NCBI GenBank assembly: GCA_964463655.1
Contig: CAYXDG010000019.1
Span: 1-46,659 of the forward strand
Length of the DNA: 46,659 bases
Source of the DNA: Halothece sp964463655
GTDB taxonomy: Bacteria; Cyanobacteriota; Cyanobacteriia; Cyanobacteriales; Rubidibacteraceae
Reading direction: 5' to 3'
A program made the translations under genes and the position numbers. Under the pieces are notes generated by a model. The model searched no databases. It was given only the letters and a program-made list of their open reading frames with translations, and was not told the origin of the DNA. The first letter of the stretch is position 1, and each line of letters begins with the position of its first letter. Shown in pieces: positions 8,255 to 17,854 of this stretch.

Positions 8255-8728
8255 ATGACCACAGACTCCATTCTATTCAGGAATGCTCCAGAAATCTCCC
8301 CTGATGACTATTGTGTTTTTGGGGTGGCCACCTGCTTCATTCGAGAAGAGGGAGAAACCAAACAGGTAAATGTGATTGAACCTGTGCCATATTCTGCGTT
8401 AGAGTCAATCTTAAGTGGTGCGGAAACTTGCTATCAAATGGTGAGTGCCAAACCTGTCAAAGCGGTGTTTGATGGCAAAAATTTAATCAAACCTGATGAG
8501 TTTCCTCAAAATTCAGATTTTGGTACTGATTTTACTGAACGAGTGATTGCTGCGGTGCGAACCTACAAATCTCATCATCATCTCCAGTCCTCCTTTCCTT
8601 TGGGAACATTGAACAAAGAGTTAAATCATTCAACCAAACGGAAACGGGTGTTGAATGCAGAACGCATGGTTCGCACCCGAGATCATGTCTCACAGTCTAA
8701 GCATTCTCAGGAACATTATTTGTCATGA
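8255..8728 (+). CDS. Conserved-looking hypothetical protein, 157 aa
   Basis: I do not recognise the family. The ATG at 8255 gives MTTDSILFRNAPEISPDDYCVFGVATCF; an upstream in-frame TTG (8162) would add 31 residues of low quality. The first 110 residues look like a compact alpha/beta domain (CVFGVATCFIREEGE, VIEPVPYSALESILSGA). The last 50 are basic and His/Ser-rich (SHHHLQSSF, KRKRVLNAERMVRTRDH) and probably disordered or nucleic-acid binding. No signal peptide or membrane span. Divergent from the dehydrogenase gene, with about 117 bp between them. Confidence 0.65.
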   Translation: MTTDSILFRNAPEISPDDYCVFGVATCFIREEGETKQVNVIEPVPYSALESILSGAETCYQMVSAKPVKAVFDGKNLIKPDEFPQNSDFGTDFTERVIAAVRTYKSHHHLQSSFPLGTLNKELNHSTKRKRVLNAERMVRTRDHVSQSKHSQEHYLS

Positions 8729-8812
8729 AAGTTTTACGCTTTTTATTGGTGAGTGCGATCAAATACTCTAGCAGCGATCGCAACTGAGGCAATTAACTAA
8801 TTTTAACGATTT

Positions 8813-9706
8813 ATGATTGAATATCAGGGCGAAATAGCAGCGTTAGTGGCTGCTATGTTATGGGCAGGGTCTTCGGTGGTTTATAGCGGTCTCGGACAGC
8901 AAATAAGCCCTTTATTCTTAAATTTTCTCAAGGGGGCGATCGCGCTCTTCCTCATTATTTTAACCGCAGCGCTGACCACTCCCACCTTCCCCACCCTTCC
9001 CCTCACTGGGATTTTGCTCTTGGTCATCAGTGGAATGATCGGGATTGGATTTGGGGATACGGTTTTCTTCTCCAGCTTAAGGTATTTGGGCGCGAGACGG
9101 GCGTTATTATTTGAAACCCTCGCTCCCCCTCTCGCTGCAATTATAGCCCTGATTTTCCTCTCTGAAACCCTCTCTGTTTATGCTGGGTTTGGGATTGGCT
9201 TCACATTATTTGGGGTTGCTTGGGTAATTAGTGAACGCACCAGCAATCAAGATATTTCTACAGATAATCTGAAACGGGGTATTGGGTTTGCTTTGGGGGG
9301 CGCGATCGCGCAAGCAGTGGGGGCAGTCCTCTCTCGGGTCGCTCTGACTAATTTTAACCTTGATCCCCTCTGGAGTACCATGATTCGCATGAGTGCGGGA
9401 ATCTTTTTTTTGCTTCCCCTACTCTTCTTCCAGCGTCAAGATTTAAAACTTCCTTCTCTAAAATGGTCATGGCGTTTAGGAGGAATTATTTTTATCACCG
9501 CTTTCGCGAGTACCTATCTGGGAATTTGGCTACAACAAATCTCTCTCAAGTTTACAGCAACAGGAATTGCACAAACCTTAAGTTCAACCAGCCCTTTGTT
9601 TATCCTTCCCCTTGCTGCTTTACTGGGAGAAACGATCACTCCTCGCACAATTTTAGGGGTTTTAATTGCTTTAGCAGGAATTGGATTATTATTTTTACCC
9701 AGTTGA
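8813..9706 (+). CDS. EamA/DMT-family transporter
   Basis: Inner-membrane permease of 297 residues with about ten hydrophobic segments arranged as two EamA repeats (about 5-137 and 155-295). Family members export or import small metabolites such as amino acids; the substrate cannot be read from the sequence. Typical landmarks are AALVAAMLWAGSSVVYSGLG at the start, the first-repeat end FGVAWVISERT, and TATGIAQTLSSTSPLFILPLAALLGE in the second repeat. Starts with ATG at 8813. recF follows 48 bp downstream on the same strand. Confidence 0.88.
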   Translation: MIEYQGEIAALVAAMLWAGSSVVYSGLGQQISPLFLNFLKGAIALFLIILTAALTTPTFPTLPLTGILLLVISGMIGIGFGDTVFFSSLRYLGARRALLFETLAPPLAAIIALIFLSETLSVYAGFGIGFTLFGVAWVISERTSNQDISTDNLKRGIGFALGGAIAQAVGAVLSRVALTNFNLDPLWSTMIRMSAGIFFLLPLLFFQRQDLKLPSLKWSWRLGGIIFITAFASTYLGIWLQQISLKFTATGIAQTLSSTSPLFILPLAALLGETITPRTILGVLIALAGIGLLFLPS

Positions 9707-9753
9707 TTTTAGAGAGAAGAAACTCTGAATTTCTCAGCAATAAAAATCAGGCA

Positions 9754-10902
9754 ATGTACTTAGAAGAAATTCATCTCACTCGCTTCCGAAACTATCTGAA
9801 CTGTTCCGTGAAATTTGAAGCCCCAAAAACGATCTTATTGGGAAAAAATGCCCAAGGAAAATCTAATCTTTTAGAAGCTGTCGAATTACTCGCTACTCTC
9901 AAAAGCCATCGCACGACTAAAGATCAAGAGTTAGTGTTCCATGAAGCAGATGTGGGACAAATCGAAGCCTTGGTGAAACGACTATATAGTCGCAATCAAT
10001 TAACCCTAACCCTCCGTCAAAAAGGAAAGCGTACTGTTGCGGTTAATCAGGAATCTTTACGCAGACAAATTGATTTTTTAGGGCGATTAAATGCTGTACA
10101 ATTTTCCAGTTTAGACTTAGATTTAGTGCGCGGTTCTCCTGAACAACGTCGCCGTTGGTTAGATGGGTTATTAATTCAACTTGAGCCAATTTATGCTTAT
10201 ATCCTACAAGAATATCATAAAGTTTTACGCCAGCGCAATGCTCTTTTAAAAACCATTCGGAAATCTCTTTCCGATCGCGAAAATCAATCAGTTGTGGAAC
10301 GTTCAACGTGGGAACAATTAGCTTTATGGGATGCCCAATTAGCAGCTAATGGGTCACGGGTAATGCGTCGTCGCGCAAGAGTAATTACAAGATTAGCCCC
10401 GATCGCGCAACGATGGCATAGTCAAATTAGTCAACAAACGGAACAACTAAAAATCAAATATGTCCCTAATGTAACTTGGGAAGAAGACAATCCCAAACAA
10501 GTCCAACAAGCCATTTTAGACCGCATTCAATTGAGACAAGTTGCTGAACAAAATTTAGGAACAACTGTCGTTGGTCCCCATCGTGATGAAATAGAGTTTT
10601 TAATTAATGAAACCCCAGCGCGGTCTTATGGGTCACAGGGACAACAACGAACCTTAATCTTAGCTCTAAAATTAGCTGAATTAGAATTAATTGAAAATGT
10701 CGTTGGCGAACCCCCATTACTGCTTTTAGATGATGTTTTAGCTGAACTCGACCCCGATCGACAAAACCAACTCTTAGCCGCGATCGGCGATCAATTTCAA
10801 ACCCTGATCACCACCACTCATATCAGTTCCTTTGATCAACAATGGGTCAATTCTTCCCAGATTCTCACCGTAGAACAAGGACAGATTGTGCAAAAAAACT
10901 AA
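9754..10902 (+). CDS. recF: DNA replication and repair protein RecF
   Basis: SMC-like ATPase that loads RecA at gaps in the RecFOR pathway. Length is 382 residues from the ATG at 9754 (MYLEEIHLTRFRNYLNCSVKFEAPKTIL), typical of the family; longer in-frame versions would overlap the EamA gene. Visible motifs are Walker A GKNAQGKSN (residues 30-38), the ABC-type signature YGSQGQQRTLILALKLAE, and Walker B PLLLLDDVLAELD near the C-terminus, followed by the TTTHISSFD switch. Confidence 0.95.
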   Translation: MYLEEIHLTRFRNYLNCSVKFEAPKTILLGKNAQGKSNLLEAVELLATLKSHRTTKDQELVFHEADVGQIEALVKRLYSRNQLTLTLRQKGKRTVAVNQESLRRQIDFLGRLNAVQFSSLDLDLVRGSPEQRRRWLDGLLIQLEPIYAYILQEYHKVLRQRNALLKTIRKSLSDRENQSVVERSTWEQLALWDAQLAANGSRVMRRRARVITRLAPIAQRWHSQISQQTEQLKIKYVPNVTWEEDNPKQVQQAILDRIQLRQVAEQNLGTTVVGPHRDEIEFLINETPARSYGSQGQQRTLILALKLAELELIENVVGEPPLLLLDDVLAELDPDRQNQLLAAIGDQFQTLITTTHISSFDQQWVNSSQILTVEQGQIVQKN

Positions 10903-11044
10903 CCAGTTGGTTATATTAGAGAGGCTTTTGACCTAGGGTAGGCACTGCCCACCATCAGAATTTGAACCCTAGCAGTTTGATCCCAATTCGATGTAGGATG
11001 ATTCACAAGCAGATAACAAAATTTAATAAAACTCAATTAACGTT

Positions 11045-11386
11045 ATGGTATCTACCGTTAACGAAAAAAATTTTTCTCAAGAAGTGCTTAACTCTTCACA
11101 ACCCACTCTCGTCAATTTTTGGGCGCCTTGGTGTGGGTTATGCCATTTAATTATGCCAACGCTCCTTAGCTTTCAAGAAAATTGCGATCAACCCTTAAAG
11201 TTAGTGAGTATTAATGCTGATGAAAACTTTAAACTCGCTAATACTTATCGCCTGAAAAGTTTGCCAACTTTAATTTTATTCGATCGAGGAAAAATTATCT
11301 GTCGCCTTGAAGAATTAAAAGGGCGCGATGAATTAAATCGCACCCTAGAAGCTCTCATCAGTTATTCCTTGCCTAATTCCGCTTAG
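11045..11386 (+). CDS. Thioredoxin-like protein with WCGLC active site
   Basis: Thioredoxin-fold protein of 113 residues: TLVNFWAPWCGLCHLIMPTL holds the redox site, and KSLPTLILFDRGK is the cis-proline strand. Standard thioredoxins have WCGPC; Leu in place of Pro occurs in some cyanobacterial paralogues and would shift the redox potential. Likely cytosolic or stromal-side disulfide exchange; partners unknown. The 3' end overlaps the convergent ftsH gene by 14 bp (11373-11386). Confidence 0.9.
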   Translation: MVSTVNEKNFSQEVLNSSQPTLVNFWAPWCGLCHLIMPTLLSFQENCDQPLKLVSINADENFKLANTYRLKSLPTLILFDRGKIICRLEELKGRDELNRTLEALISYSLPNSA

Positions 11387-13379
11387 AATCATTGATTGCC
11401 GAGGCTTTTTGATGGCTATTGTTTCTCTGTGTCCAAGCGGGTTGCACAGTGTTGGGCAATTTCCCTGTTTTCAGCCAGTTTTCCAGTTCATTGGGTGCAT
11501 TAACTTGGGATAACTGGTTGCTCAAGTTTTCGCCCTCTAAAACTTCTTCTTCGAGAAGATTTTGGGCGGTTTCTTCTAAGAGGTCTCGATTTTGGCGGAG
11601 AATGTGTTGCGCCATGGCGTGAGCATTTTCTAGAATGCTTTTCACTTCTTCATCAATGGCTTGGGTAACTTCAGGTCCAACAGAGCGCCGAGGACTGCCT
11701 AAACCTGGTAAATACTGCTGCTGGGGTTTTTCAAAAGCAATCGGGCCTAGACGATCGCTCATGCCATAGAGAGTAACACAGCGCTCAGCTAAATCTGTGG
11801 CTTTTTGGATGTCATCGCTTGCCCCGGTGGAGACTTTCCCGAAGACCACTTCTTCTGCTGAACGTCCTGCTAACATAATGGCAATGCGTCCGCGAATTTC
11901 GTCTTCTGCGACGAGGAAACGGTCTTCTTCAGGCAATTGTAAGGTATAACCTAAAGCGCCTGCACCGCGAGGGACAATGGAAATTTTCTCCACTCGACCC
12001 GCACTAGGCATTAACGAGCCAACCATTGCGTGACCGACTTCGTGGTAAGCCACCGTCTTTTTCTCTTCCTCTTGCAGGACACGGGATTTCTTTTCTAATC
12101 CTGCAATCACACGCTCTAACGCCTCATCAAAATCGGCAGTTGTCACATACTCTCTGTTATTGCGAGCAGCCAAGAGAGCAGATTCATTAACAAGGTTTGC
12201 TAAATCAGCGCCAGCAAAGCCAGGAGTTCGCGCTGCAATCACGGATAAATCCACATCAGGAGCAAGTTTGATGTTGGGGACGTGAACCTCCAGCACCTCT
12301 TTCCGTCCTTTTTTGTCAGGGCGATCGACTCCCACTTGGCGATCGAAGCGTCCGGGGCGTTGCAGGGCTGGATCAAGCACTTCTGGACGGTTAGTCGCTG
12401 CTAAGACAATCACCCCTGCATTAGGGTCAAAACCGTCCATTTCGTTTAATAATTGGTTGAGGGTTTGCTCTTGCTCATCATTTCCCCCGCCACCTGTCAT
12501 CGCGCCGTTTCCACCGCGAGATTTGCCAAGGGCATCGAGTTCATCAATAAAGATAATGCAGGGCGCTTGTTGCTTGGCTTGTTGGAATAAGTCACGAACA
12601 CGGGAAGCGCCAACGCCAACAAACATCTCGATAAATTCAGAGCCAGAAATACTGAAGAAAGGAACATTCGCTTCCCCTGCAACCGCTTTTGCAAGGAGAG
12701 TTTTTCCTGTGCCGGGAGGACCGACTAACAAGACCCCTTTCGGGATTTTTGCGCCAAGTTTGCTGTATTTGGTGGCATTTTTTAGGTAGTCCACCACTTC
12801 TTTTAATTCTTCTTTGGCTTCATCAACCCCAGCAATATCATTAAAGGTAAAACCAGTGTCTCCTTCGGAGTAGATTCTTGCTTTACTTTTCCCCACAGAC
12901 ATGATGGGATTGCTTGCTCCCCCTTGAGCGCGACTGAAGAGGAAATAAGCCAATCCGAAAAAGAGCAGAGGTGGTAAAACCCAACTGAGAGTGCCGACTA
13001 ACCAGCCACCGCTTCCTCCTGCAGGAGCGCCACTGTATTCAACATTATTGGCTTCTAATACTTCGGTTAGATCGCGATCGCTGGAAACGGTAAAGGTTTC
13101 CCTAACTAAAGAGGCATTTTCGTCTTCCACTGCTTCAGGTTTCAGTTTATATTCAATGCGCTCTGGTCCGATCGTCACTTCTTCAACTTTATCGCTTTTC
13201 ACCTGTTGAATAAACTGACTGTATGATACCTCTTCTCCGCTTTCTGCACTAGAAAAGAGACTGGCTACCAGAAGGGTTAGAGCAATGATGGGGAATAGCC
13301 AACTCCCGTTAAACTCACGTCTTTCCTGTAGGTTTTCATTTTGAGAGTTACGGTTATTTTCAAGATTTTCTTTAGACAT
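11373..13379 (-). CDS. ftsH: ATP-dependent zinc metalloprotease FtsH (FtsH1-like type)
   Basis: Membrane-bound AAA+ protease, 668 residues. Two membrane spans (about 26-43 and 127-148) flank a periplasmic/lumenal domain. Walker A GPPGTGKT is at 220-227, Walker B is IIFIDELDA, and the SRH reads AATNRPEVLDPALQRPGRFDR. The zinc site HEVGH is at 446-450 (consensus HEAGH), with the third ligand in GASDDIQKAT. The Gly-rich insert RGGNGAMTGGGGNDE, GALGYTLQLPEEDRF and the long C-terminal tail resemble the FtsH1/FtsH3-type cyanobacterial paralogues, not FtsH2. The paralogue number is inferred by similarity only. Confidence 0.93.
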   Translation of the reverse strand: MSKENLENNRNSQNENLQERREFNGSWLFPIIALTLLVASLFSSAESGEEVSYSQFIQQVKSDKVEEVTIGPERIEYKLKPEAVEDENASLVRETFTVSSDRDLTEVLEANNVEYSGAPAGGSGGWLVGTLSWVLPPLLFFGLAYFLFSRAQGGASNPIMSVGKSKARIYSEGDTGFTFNDIAGVDEAKEELKEVVDYLKNATKYSKLGAKIPKGVLLVGPPGTGKTLLAKAVAGEANVPFFSISGSEFIEMFVGVGASRVRDLFQQAKQQAPCIIFIDELDALGKSRGGNGAMTGGGGNDEQEQTLNQLLNEMDGFDPNAGVIVLAATNRPEVLDPALQRPGRFDRQVGVDRPDKKGRKEVLEVHVPNIKLAPDVDLSVIAARTPGFAGADLANLVNESALLAARNNREYVTTADFDEALERVIAGLEKKSRVLQEEEKKTVAYHEVGHAMVGSLMPSAGRVEKISIVPRGAGALGYTLQLPEEDRFLVAEDEIRGRIAIMLAGRSAEEVVFGKVSTGASDDIQKATDLAERCVTLYGMSDRLGPIAFEKPQQQYLPGLGSPRRSVGPEVTQAIDEEVKSILENAHAMAQHILRQNRDLLEETAQNLLEEEVLEGENLSNQLSQVNAPNELENWLKTGKLPNTVQPAWTQRNNSHQKASAINDSKRN

Positions 13380-13635
13380 CTATCGTTTTGAAATCGACTT
13401 TCAACTCAGAAATAAAAGAACAATCTATTTACTCCTTGGTTGTTCTCTCTATCCTCTCGTCAATTCCTGCTTTTGATCAGCTATCTTGAGTTAGAAATCC
13501 TTAATCTCTCCTGTTAATTCAAATGATCCCACAATCCAAAACGCGATCGATGCTTTGCAATCGCTGAGTGAAGCTCAATCGCGCTTTCGCGTCGCAGTCT
13601 CCTCTTATAGAAGAGGGGTTAGGGGGATCATTCCC

Positions 13636-14205
13636 CTAGGGATTAACTTCTCTCACTGACCACTTTTTCTCATCTTCTAAAACATACAAATAACGATTCT
13701 GCGGATCGCCTTTCAAGGTCAGATAATCCACTTGTTCAGGAAAAAAAAGCAGCACCGTAAATGTTTCTGGAATGATATCAGATAGAGGTGTTTCAGGAAA
13801 ATTCTTTTCTGTTCTTTCCGCTTTCGGATGGGGCCAAAAAAAGAGCAAACGGGAACTATCAGAAATCTTTTCCCACACAGCTTCTCGCATAGAAGCTAAC
13901 GCTGTATTTTGAGCATTAATTACTGTAATTATCCCCCGAAAACGAAACTGTTCTCGGGATTTTGTGAAGTACCAACAAATCTCAGCTTGGGGACGTTGTC
14001 GCAGGTGATCATTCTTGTCACTGCGAGAATCACTAATTATTTGTAAATCATTGCTGTTTTCCTGAAAGCCTCGGAAAACAACTGTACGGTTAGCTGGATA
14101 ACCATCGGGGGCGATCGTAGCTAGTTGAAAAAAGCGAGAATCAGGGTGAGAACGGTTGATGTGCAGCGATCGCGCGATCGCGCTACGCCAAGGAGCTAGA
14201 GACAT
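13636..14205 (-). CDS. FMN-dependent PPOX-type flavoprotein (pyridoxamine 5'-phosphate oxidase-like)
   Basis: Predicted FMN-binding protein of 189 residues from MSLAPWRSAIARSLHINRSHPDSRFFQLATI, the typical N-terminus of the cyanobacterial/plant PPOX-like family; an ATG at 14235 would add ten residues. The phosphate-contacting stretch RTVVFRGF and the following SDSRSDKNDHLRQRPQAEICWYF match the PNPOx beta-barrel. Family members bind FMN, but true PNP oxidase activity is not assured because the C-terminal PNPOx dimerisation domain is replaced by WSVREVNP. Confidence 0.85.
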   Translation of the reverse strand: MSLAPWRSAIARSLHINRSHPDSRFFQLATIAPDGYPANRTVVFRGFQENSNDLQIISDSRSDKNDHLRQRPQAEICWYFTKSREQFRFRGIITVINAQNTALASMREAVWEKISDSSRLLFFWPHPKAERTEKNFPETPLSDIIPETFTVLLFFPEQVDYLTLKGDPQNRYLYVLEDEKKWSVREVNP

Positions 14206-14348
14206 AAAAATGGATGAGAAATCCTTAGCAACCATAGCGCAATTTTACTCGAATGGCAACACTTTCCTCTTAGACCTTTATCTTACCGCGAGAATTATTT
14301 AAGATAGTAAACCTCAGTCCTTATCGAGACAAATTAAATCACCTGGTT

Positions 14349-17300
14349 ATGGTTAGAGAGCTACCGCATAAACAATCGACAAATTTTCCAGAAAACGCAC
14401 CTGTGGCGAATCCCGTGTTTTTCCGCACTTATAGCCGACGCATTGAAGGTGGTCGAGAAACTTGGGAACAAGTGCGCGATCGCTGCGTTGAGGGATTAGT
14501 CAAACTTGGTCAACTCACCGCAGAGGAAGCCCAACTCTTAAAAAAAAACATGACCAACCTAAAAAGCCTTCCCGCAGGGCGTTGGCTGTGGGTTGGGGGG
14601 ACAAAATGGCTGGAAAACCCAAAAAACTATTCTGGGGCATATAATTGCACTTGTAGCAATGTTACAGACTGGCGAGCGTTTGGCTTGATGATGGATTTAG
14701 CGATGATGGGCTGTGGAACAGGCGCTGTCCTTGAAGAAAAGTATATCAGCCAATTGCCCCAGATTCGTAATCGCCTCAATGTGTCCTTGGTTGGAGACAT
14801 CGGAACCGTTTTACCAGAAGCCCGTCAGGAAGAAACAACGGTTAAAATTAACAGCCCAAAACAGGTCAAGATTTGTATTGGTGATTCTCGTTCGGGCTGG
14901 GTACAGTCCTATCAGGCGTTATTAGAGCTTTCTAGCAACGAAGAGTTAGATACAGAGGTTAACATTGAAGTTGATCCGAATCATGTGCGCCCCGCAGGAG
15001 AAAGATTAAAAGGTTTTGGTGGGGTTGCCAACCCCATAAAGATTCCCGAATTATATCCCCGTTTGGCAAAGATTTTGAATAAAGCACAGGGAAGAAAACT
15101 GACTGCCGAGGAATGCTGTTTGCTCATTGATGAAGCAGCAGCAACGGTGGTGGCTGGAAATATTAGGCGCTCGGCCGGGATCAGACAATTTGATGCAGAT
15201 TCACCTTTATTAAAACAAAATCTCTGGCAGCCAGATACAGAAGGAAACTGGCGCATTGATCCCGATCGCGATGCGCTACGGATGGCGAATCATACGCGAG
15301 TGTATCATCAAAAGCCTAGTTTGGAAGACTGTGTGGAAGCAGTGCGGAGTCAGTTCTATTCTGGAGAAGGGGCGATTCAATACGCACCAGAAGCGATCGC
15401 GCGAGGAAATGCCGATTTACTGGATGAACCGTTGAAACGGAAAGCGTTTCTAGAAGTTTACACAGAACAAGGGGTAGAGGCTGCGCGACATTGGTTAAAA
15501 AAACAAGCCCCACAAAGCACAGAAGACGAGATAGAACACCGCTTACAGCGTTATGGGCTGAATCCTTGTGTAACGGGTGATACGTGGATTCATACAGAAA
15601 ATGGGGCGCAACAGGTTAAAAATTTGATTGGTACGCAGCAAGGCGTTTATGTCAATGGCGAGTTATTCAGCACGACTCCAGAAGGCTTTTTCTATACAGG
15701 AACGAAACCTGTGGTCAAGCTAACCACAGAAGAAGGTTATACCCTACGGTTAACCCCGAATCATAAAGTATTGAAAGTAACCGCCCAAACCTCCCCCTCT
15801 TACATCTCCCCCAGTGGGGGAGAACGAGAGGGGGATACCGAATGGGTTGCGGTTGAGGATTTAAAACCGCTCGATCGAGTCATGTTACATAATCATCGAG
15901 ATATTCGTCCTTGGGAGGGAAATGGAACGCTTGAAGAAGGTTGGTTATTAGGAAGCCTTGTTGGTGATGGCTCTCTAGCAGAAACTCAATGGAATGATGT
16001 AGGAATCCTTCGCTATTGGGGAGAGACACAAGATGAACTCAGCGAGTATGCTGTAGCGACCTTAGAACAATCAGTGGGTTATGTCAAACGAACTCCTGTA
16101 GCGTTTTATCACAAACAACATAATTTACGGCAGGTCAGTTCATCAGGATTAGCTAAACTTGCTTCTTGCTTTGGGATTTTTCAGGGCAATAAACATATCA
16201 CGCAGCAGATTGAGCGAGGGAGTTACGCATTCTATCAAGGATTCTTGCGAGGATTATTTGACGCTGATGGGAGTGTTCAGGGAAACCAAATTAAAGGAGT
16301 GAGTGTAAGATTAGCCCAGAGTAATTTAGAGGACTTACAAGCTGTTCAACGGATGTTACTGCGCTTAGGAATTGTCTCAACTCTCTATCAAAATCGACGA
16401 GAGAAATCCGATCGGGTTTTACCTGATTCGCAACGACAACCAAAACTCTATGAATGTCAAGCCAATCACGAAATTGTTATTGCAAAAGATAACTTACATA
16501 GTTTTCAAAGTATTGTTGGTTTTCGCGACCCGCAAAAAAGTGCTAAGTTAACAAACGCACTAGCTTCTTACAAACGAAAGTTAAATCGAGACAGGTTTGT
16601 TGCCAAAGTAAAAACCCTTGAATCCGATGGCATAGAAGCGGTTTATGATTGTACCGTACCCGGAGTTCATCGCTTTGATGCTAATGGTTTAGTTGCTCAT
16701 AACTGCGGTGAGATAATTGGATCACAATTTCATTGTAATTTGTCCGAGGTACACTTAAATCTGATCGATCCTAACAACGAAAAAGAACAAGAAGAAGCCT
16801 TTAAAGCGGGTGCGCTGTCCGTTGCGGTGCTATTAAATCATAAATTCCAAGAACCGCGTTATCAGTATAGTCGAGAACTTGATCCCATTGTCGGCGTTTC
16901 CTTCACTGGGTTATTTGATTTCTTTGTTCATGCGTTTGGCGTGGAATGGCTGCGCTGGTGGGAAGAAGGTCGCCCCGATACTCCACAAGGTAAAAACTTC
17001 AAGGAACAAGAAAAAGCCTATCTGGAGAAATGGCGTAAGATTGTCCATGACACCGTTTGGGATTACTGCGATCGCCATAACATTAAACGTCCTAACCGTT
17101 GCACAACGGTGCAGCCGAGCGGGACGAAATCACTATTAACAGGTGCGTCTCCAGGTTGGCATCCCCCGAAAGCGGTGCGGTTTATCCGTCGGGTGACTTT
17201 TGGGAAAAATGATCCTGTGGCGCTTGCCTGTATTGATTATGGTTATAATGTGATTCCGTCTCAGTCTGATAAGGATGAGAAAGGAAACCTTTTAAGTGAT

Positions 17301-17768
17301 CCGTTTGATCCCCGTTGTACGGAATGGCTAGTGGAAATTCCTGTGGCTGTTTCTTGGGCAGATTTAGAAGGGGTGGACAATCTTGATATCGGTCAGTTTT
17401 CTGTCTTAGCCCAGTTTGATTTTGCCATGCAGGTGCAGAAGCATTATGTTACTCACAATACCTCGGCAACCTTAGAATTGCGAGAACATGAGATCGAAGA
17501 TTTAGGGAAAGCCATTCACGGCGCGATCGCACAAGACGAAGGCTACATCTCCGCAGCACTATTAGCCCGTTTTGATGCTTATCAGGCGTTTCCTCGCTTA
17601 CCGTTTGAACCTGTGGATGAAGCGGTTTACAATCGTCTCATGGCGGAAGTAGAACAACGGCAGAAAACCAATGATTTCCATGCAGCCTTGCTTAAATATG
17701 ATACAGGAGAAAGTGCCGAGGCAGGACCAAGCGGATGCGACAGCGATCAGTGTATGTTTCCTTTATAA
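14349..17768 (+). CDS. nrdJ: Adenosylcobalamin-dependent ribonucleoside-triphosphate reductase (class II) with intein
   Basis: Makes deoxyribonucleotides by B12-radical chemistry, giving oxygen-independent dNTP supply. Precursor of 1139 residues; removing the intein (407-785) leaves 760, close to the monomeric Lactobacillus-type enzyme. N-terminal part: NYSGAYNCTCSNV with the first redox Cys and MMGCGTGAVLEEK. The splice junction falls in the radical-Cys motif: LNP / CGEIIGSQFHCNLSEVHL. Later motifs are TVQPSGTKSLLTGASPG and HNTSATLEL. The C-terminal Cys pair, CDSDQC, receives electrons from thioredoxin; a thioredoxin gene lies 3 kb away but is not linked transcriptionally. ATG at 14349. Confidence 0.95.
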   Translation: MVRELPHKQSTNFPENAPVANPVFFRTYSRRIEGGRETWEQVRDRCVEGLVKLGQLTAEEAQLLKKNMTNLKSLPAGRWLWVGGTKWLENPKNYSGAYNCTCSNVTDWRAFGLMMDLAMMGCGTGAVLEEKYISQLPQIRNRLNVSLVGDIGTVLPEARQEETTVKINSPKQVKICIGDSRSGWVQSYQALLELSSNEELDTEVNIEVDPNHVRPAGERLKGFGGVANPIKIPELYPRLAKILNKAQGRKLTAEECCLLIDEAAATVVAGNIRRSAGIRQFDADSPLLKQNLWQPDTEGNWRIDPDRDALRMANHTRVYHQKPSLEDCVEAVRSQFYSGEGAIQYAPEAIARGNADLLDEPLKRKAFLEVYTEQGVEAARHWLKKQAPQSTEDEIEHRLQRYGLNPCVTGDTWIHTENGAQQVKNLIGTQQGVYVNGELFSTTPEGFFYTGTKPVVKLTTEEGYTLRLTPNHKVLKVTAQTSPSYISPSGGEREGDTEWVAVEDLKPLDRVMLHNHRDIRPWEGNGTLEEGWLLGSLVGDGSLAETQWNDVGILRYWGETQDELSEYAVATLEQSVGYVKRTPVAFYHKQHNLRQVSSSGLAKLASCFGIFQGNKHITQQIERGSYAFYQGFLRGLFDADGSVQGNQIKGVSVRLAQSNLEDLQAVQRMLLRLGIVSTLYQNRREKSDRVLPDSQRQPKLYECQANHEIVIAKDNLHSFQSIVGFRDPQKSAKLTNALASYKRKLNRDRFVAKVKTLESDGIEAVYDCTVPGVHRFDANGLVAHNCGEIIGSQFHCNLSEVHLNLIDPNNEKEQEEAFKAGALSVAVLLNHKFQEPRYQYSRELDPIVGVSFTGLFDFFVHAFGVEWLRWWEEGRPDTPQGKNFKEQEKAYLEKWRKIVHDTVWDYCDRHNIKRPNRCTTVQPSGTKSLLTGASPGWHPPKAVRFIRRVTFGKNDPVALACIDYGYNVIPSQSDKDEKGNLLSDPFDPRCTEWLVEIPVAVSWADLEGVDNLDIGQFSVLAQFDFAMQVQKHYVTHNTSATLELREHEIEDLGKAIHGAIAQDEGYISAALLARFDAYQAFPRLPFEPVDEAVYNRLMAEVEQRQKTNDFHAALLKYDTGESAEAGPSGCDSDQCMFPL
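15567..16703 (+). mobile_element. LAGLIDADG-type intein within nrdJ
   Basis: Self-splicing protein insert of 379 residues (407-785 of the precursor). Block A is CVTGDTWIHTENGAQQV, with Cys1 as nucleophile. Block B is LRLTPNHKVLKV. Two endonuclease motifs, LLGSLVGDGSL and LRGLFDADGS, form the LAGLIDADG homing nuclease. Block F/G is VYDCTVPGVHRFDANGLVAHN, ending His-Asn. The +1 extein residue is the catalytic Cys of NPCGE. All splicing and nuclease acidic residues are present, so it looks active. Confidence 0.95.
15792..15835. repeat. Nested palindrome inserted in frame in the intein
   Basis: Inner hairpin TCTCCCCC (15805-15812), loop AGT, GGGGGAGA (15816-15823); outer arm TCCCCCTC (15792-15799) pairs with GAGGGGGA (15828-15835). 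It encodes SPSYISPSGGEREGD between block B and the endonuclease domain. Palindromes of this CCCCC-AGTGGGGG kind are normally intergenic repeats in cyanobacteria. Confidence 0.75.
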
Positions 17769-17806
17769 TGACATTAGGCTGAGATCAGTCGCTGAACCTC
17801 AGCAGG

Positions 17807-17840
17807 GATTGCGCTACGCTCAGCGCTATAAAGGCGATCG
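17807..17840. repeat. Short palindromic dispersed repeat with HIP1 core, intergenic copy
   Basis: Contains TTGCGCTACGC, CAGCGC and AAAGGCGATCG in the same order as 23354-23385, where the copy lies inside a coding region. Lies between nrdJ and the metzincin-like gene. Confidence 0.6.
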
Positions 17841-17854
17841 CGTTTTGAATCGTA

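Noticed and set aside
9463..9753. Longer RecF start
   Set aside because: Would overlap the EamA gene by 244 bp and adds residues absent from RecF.
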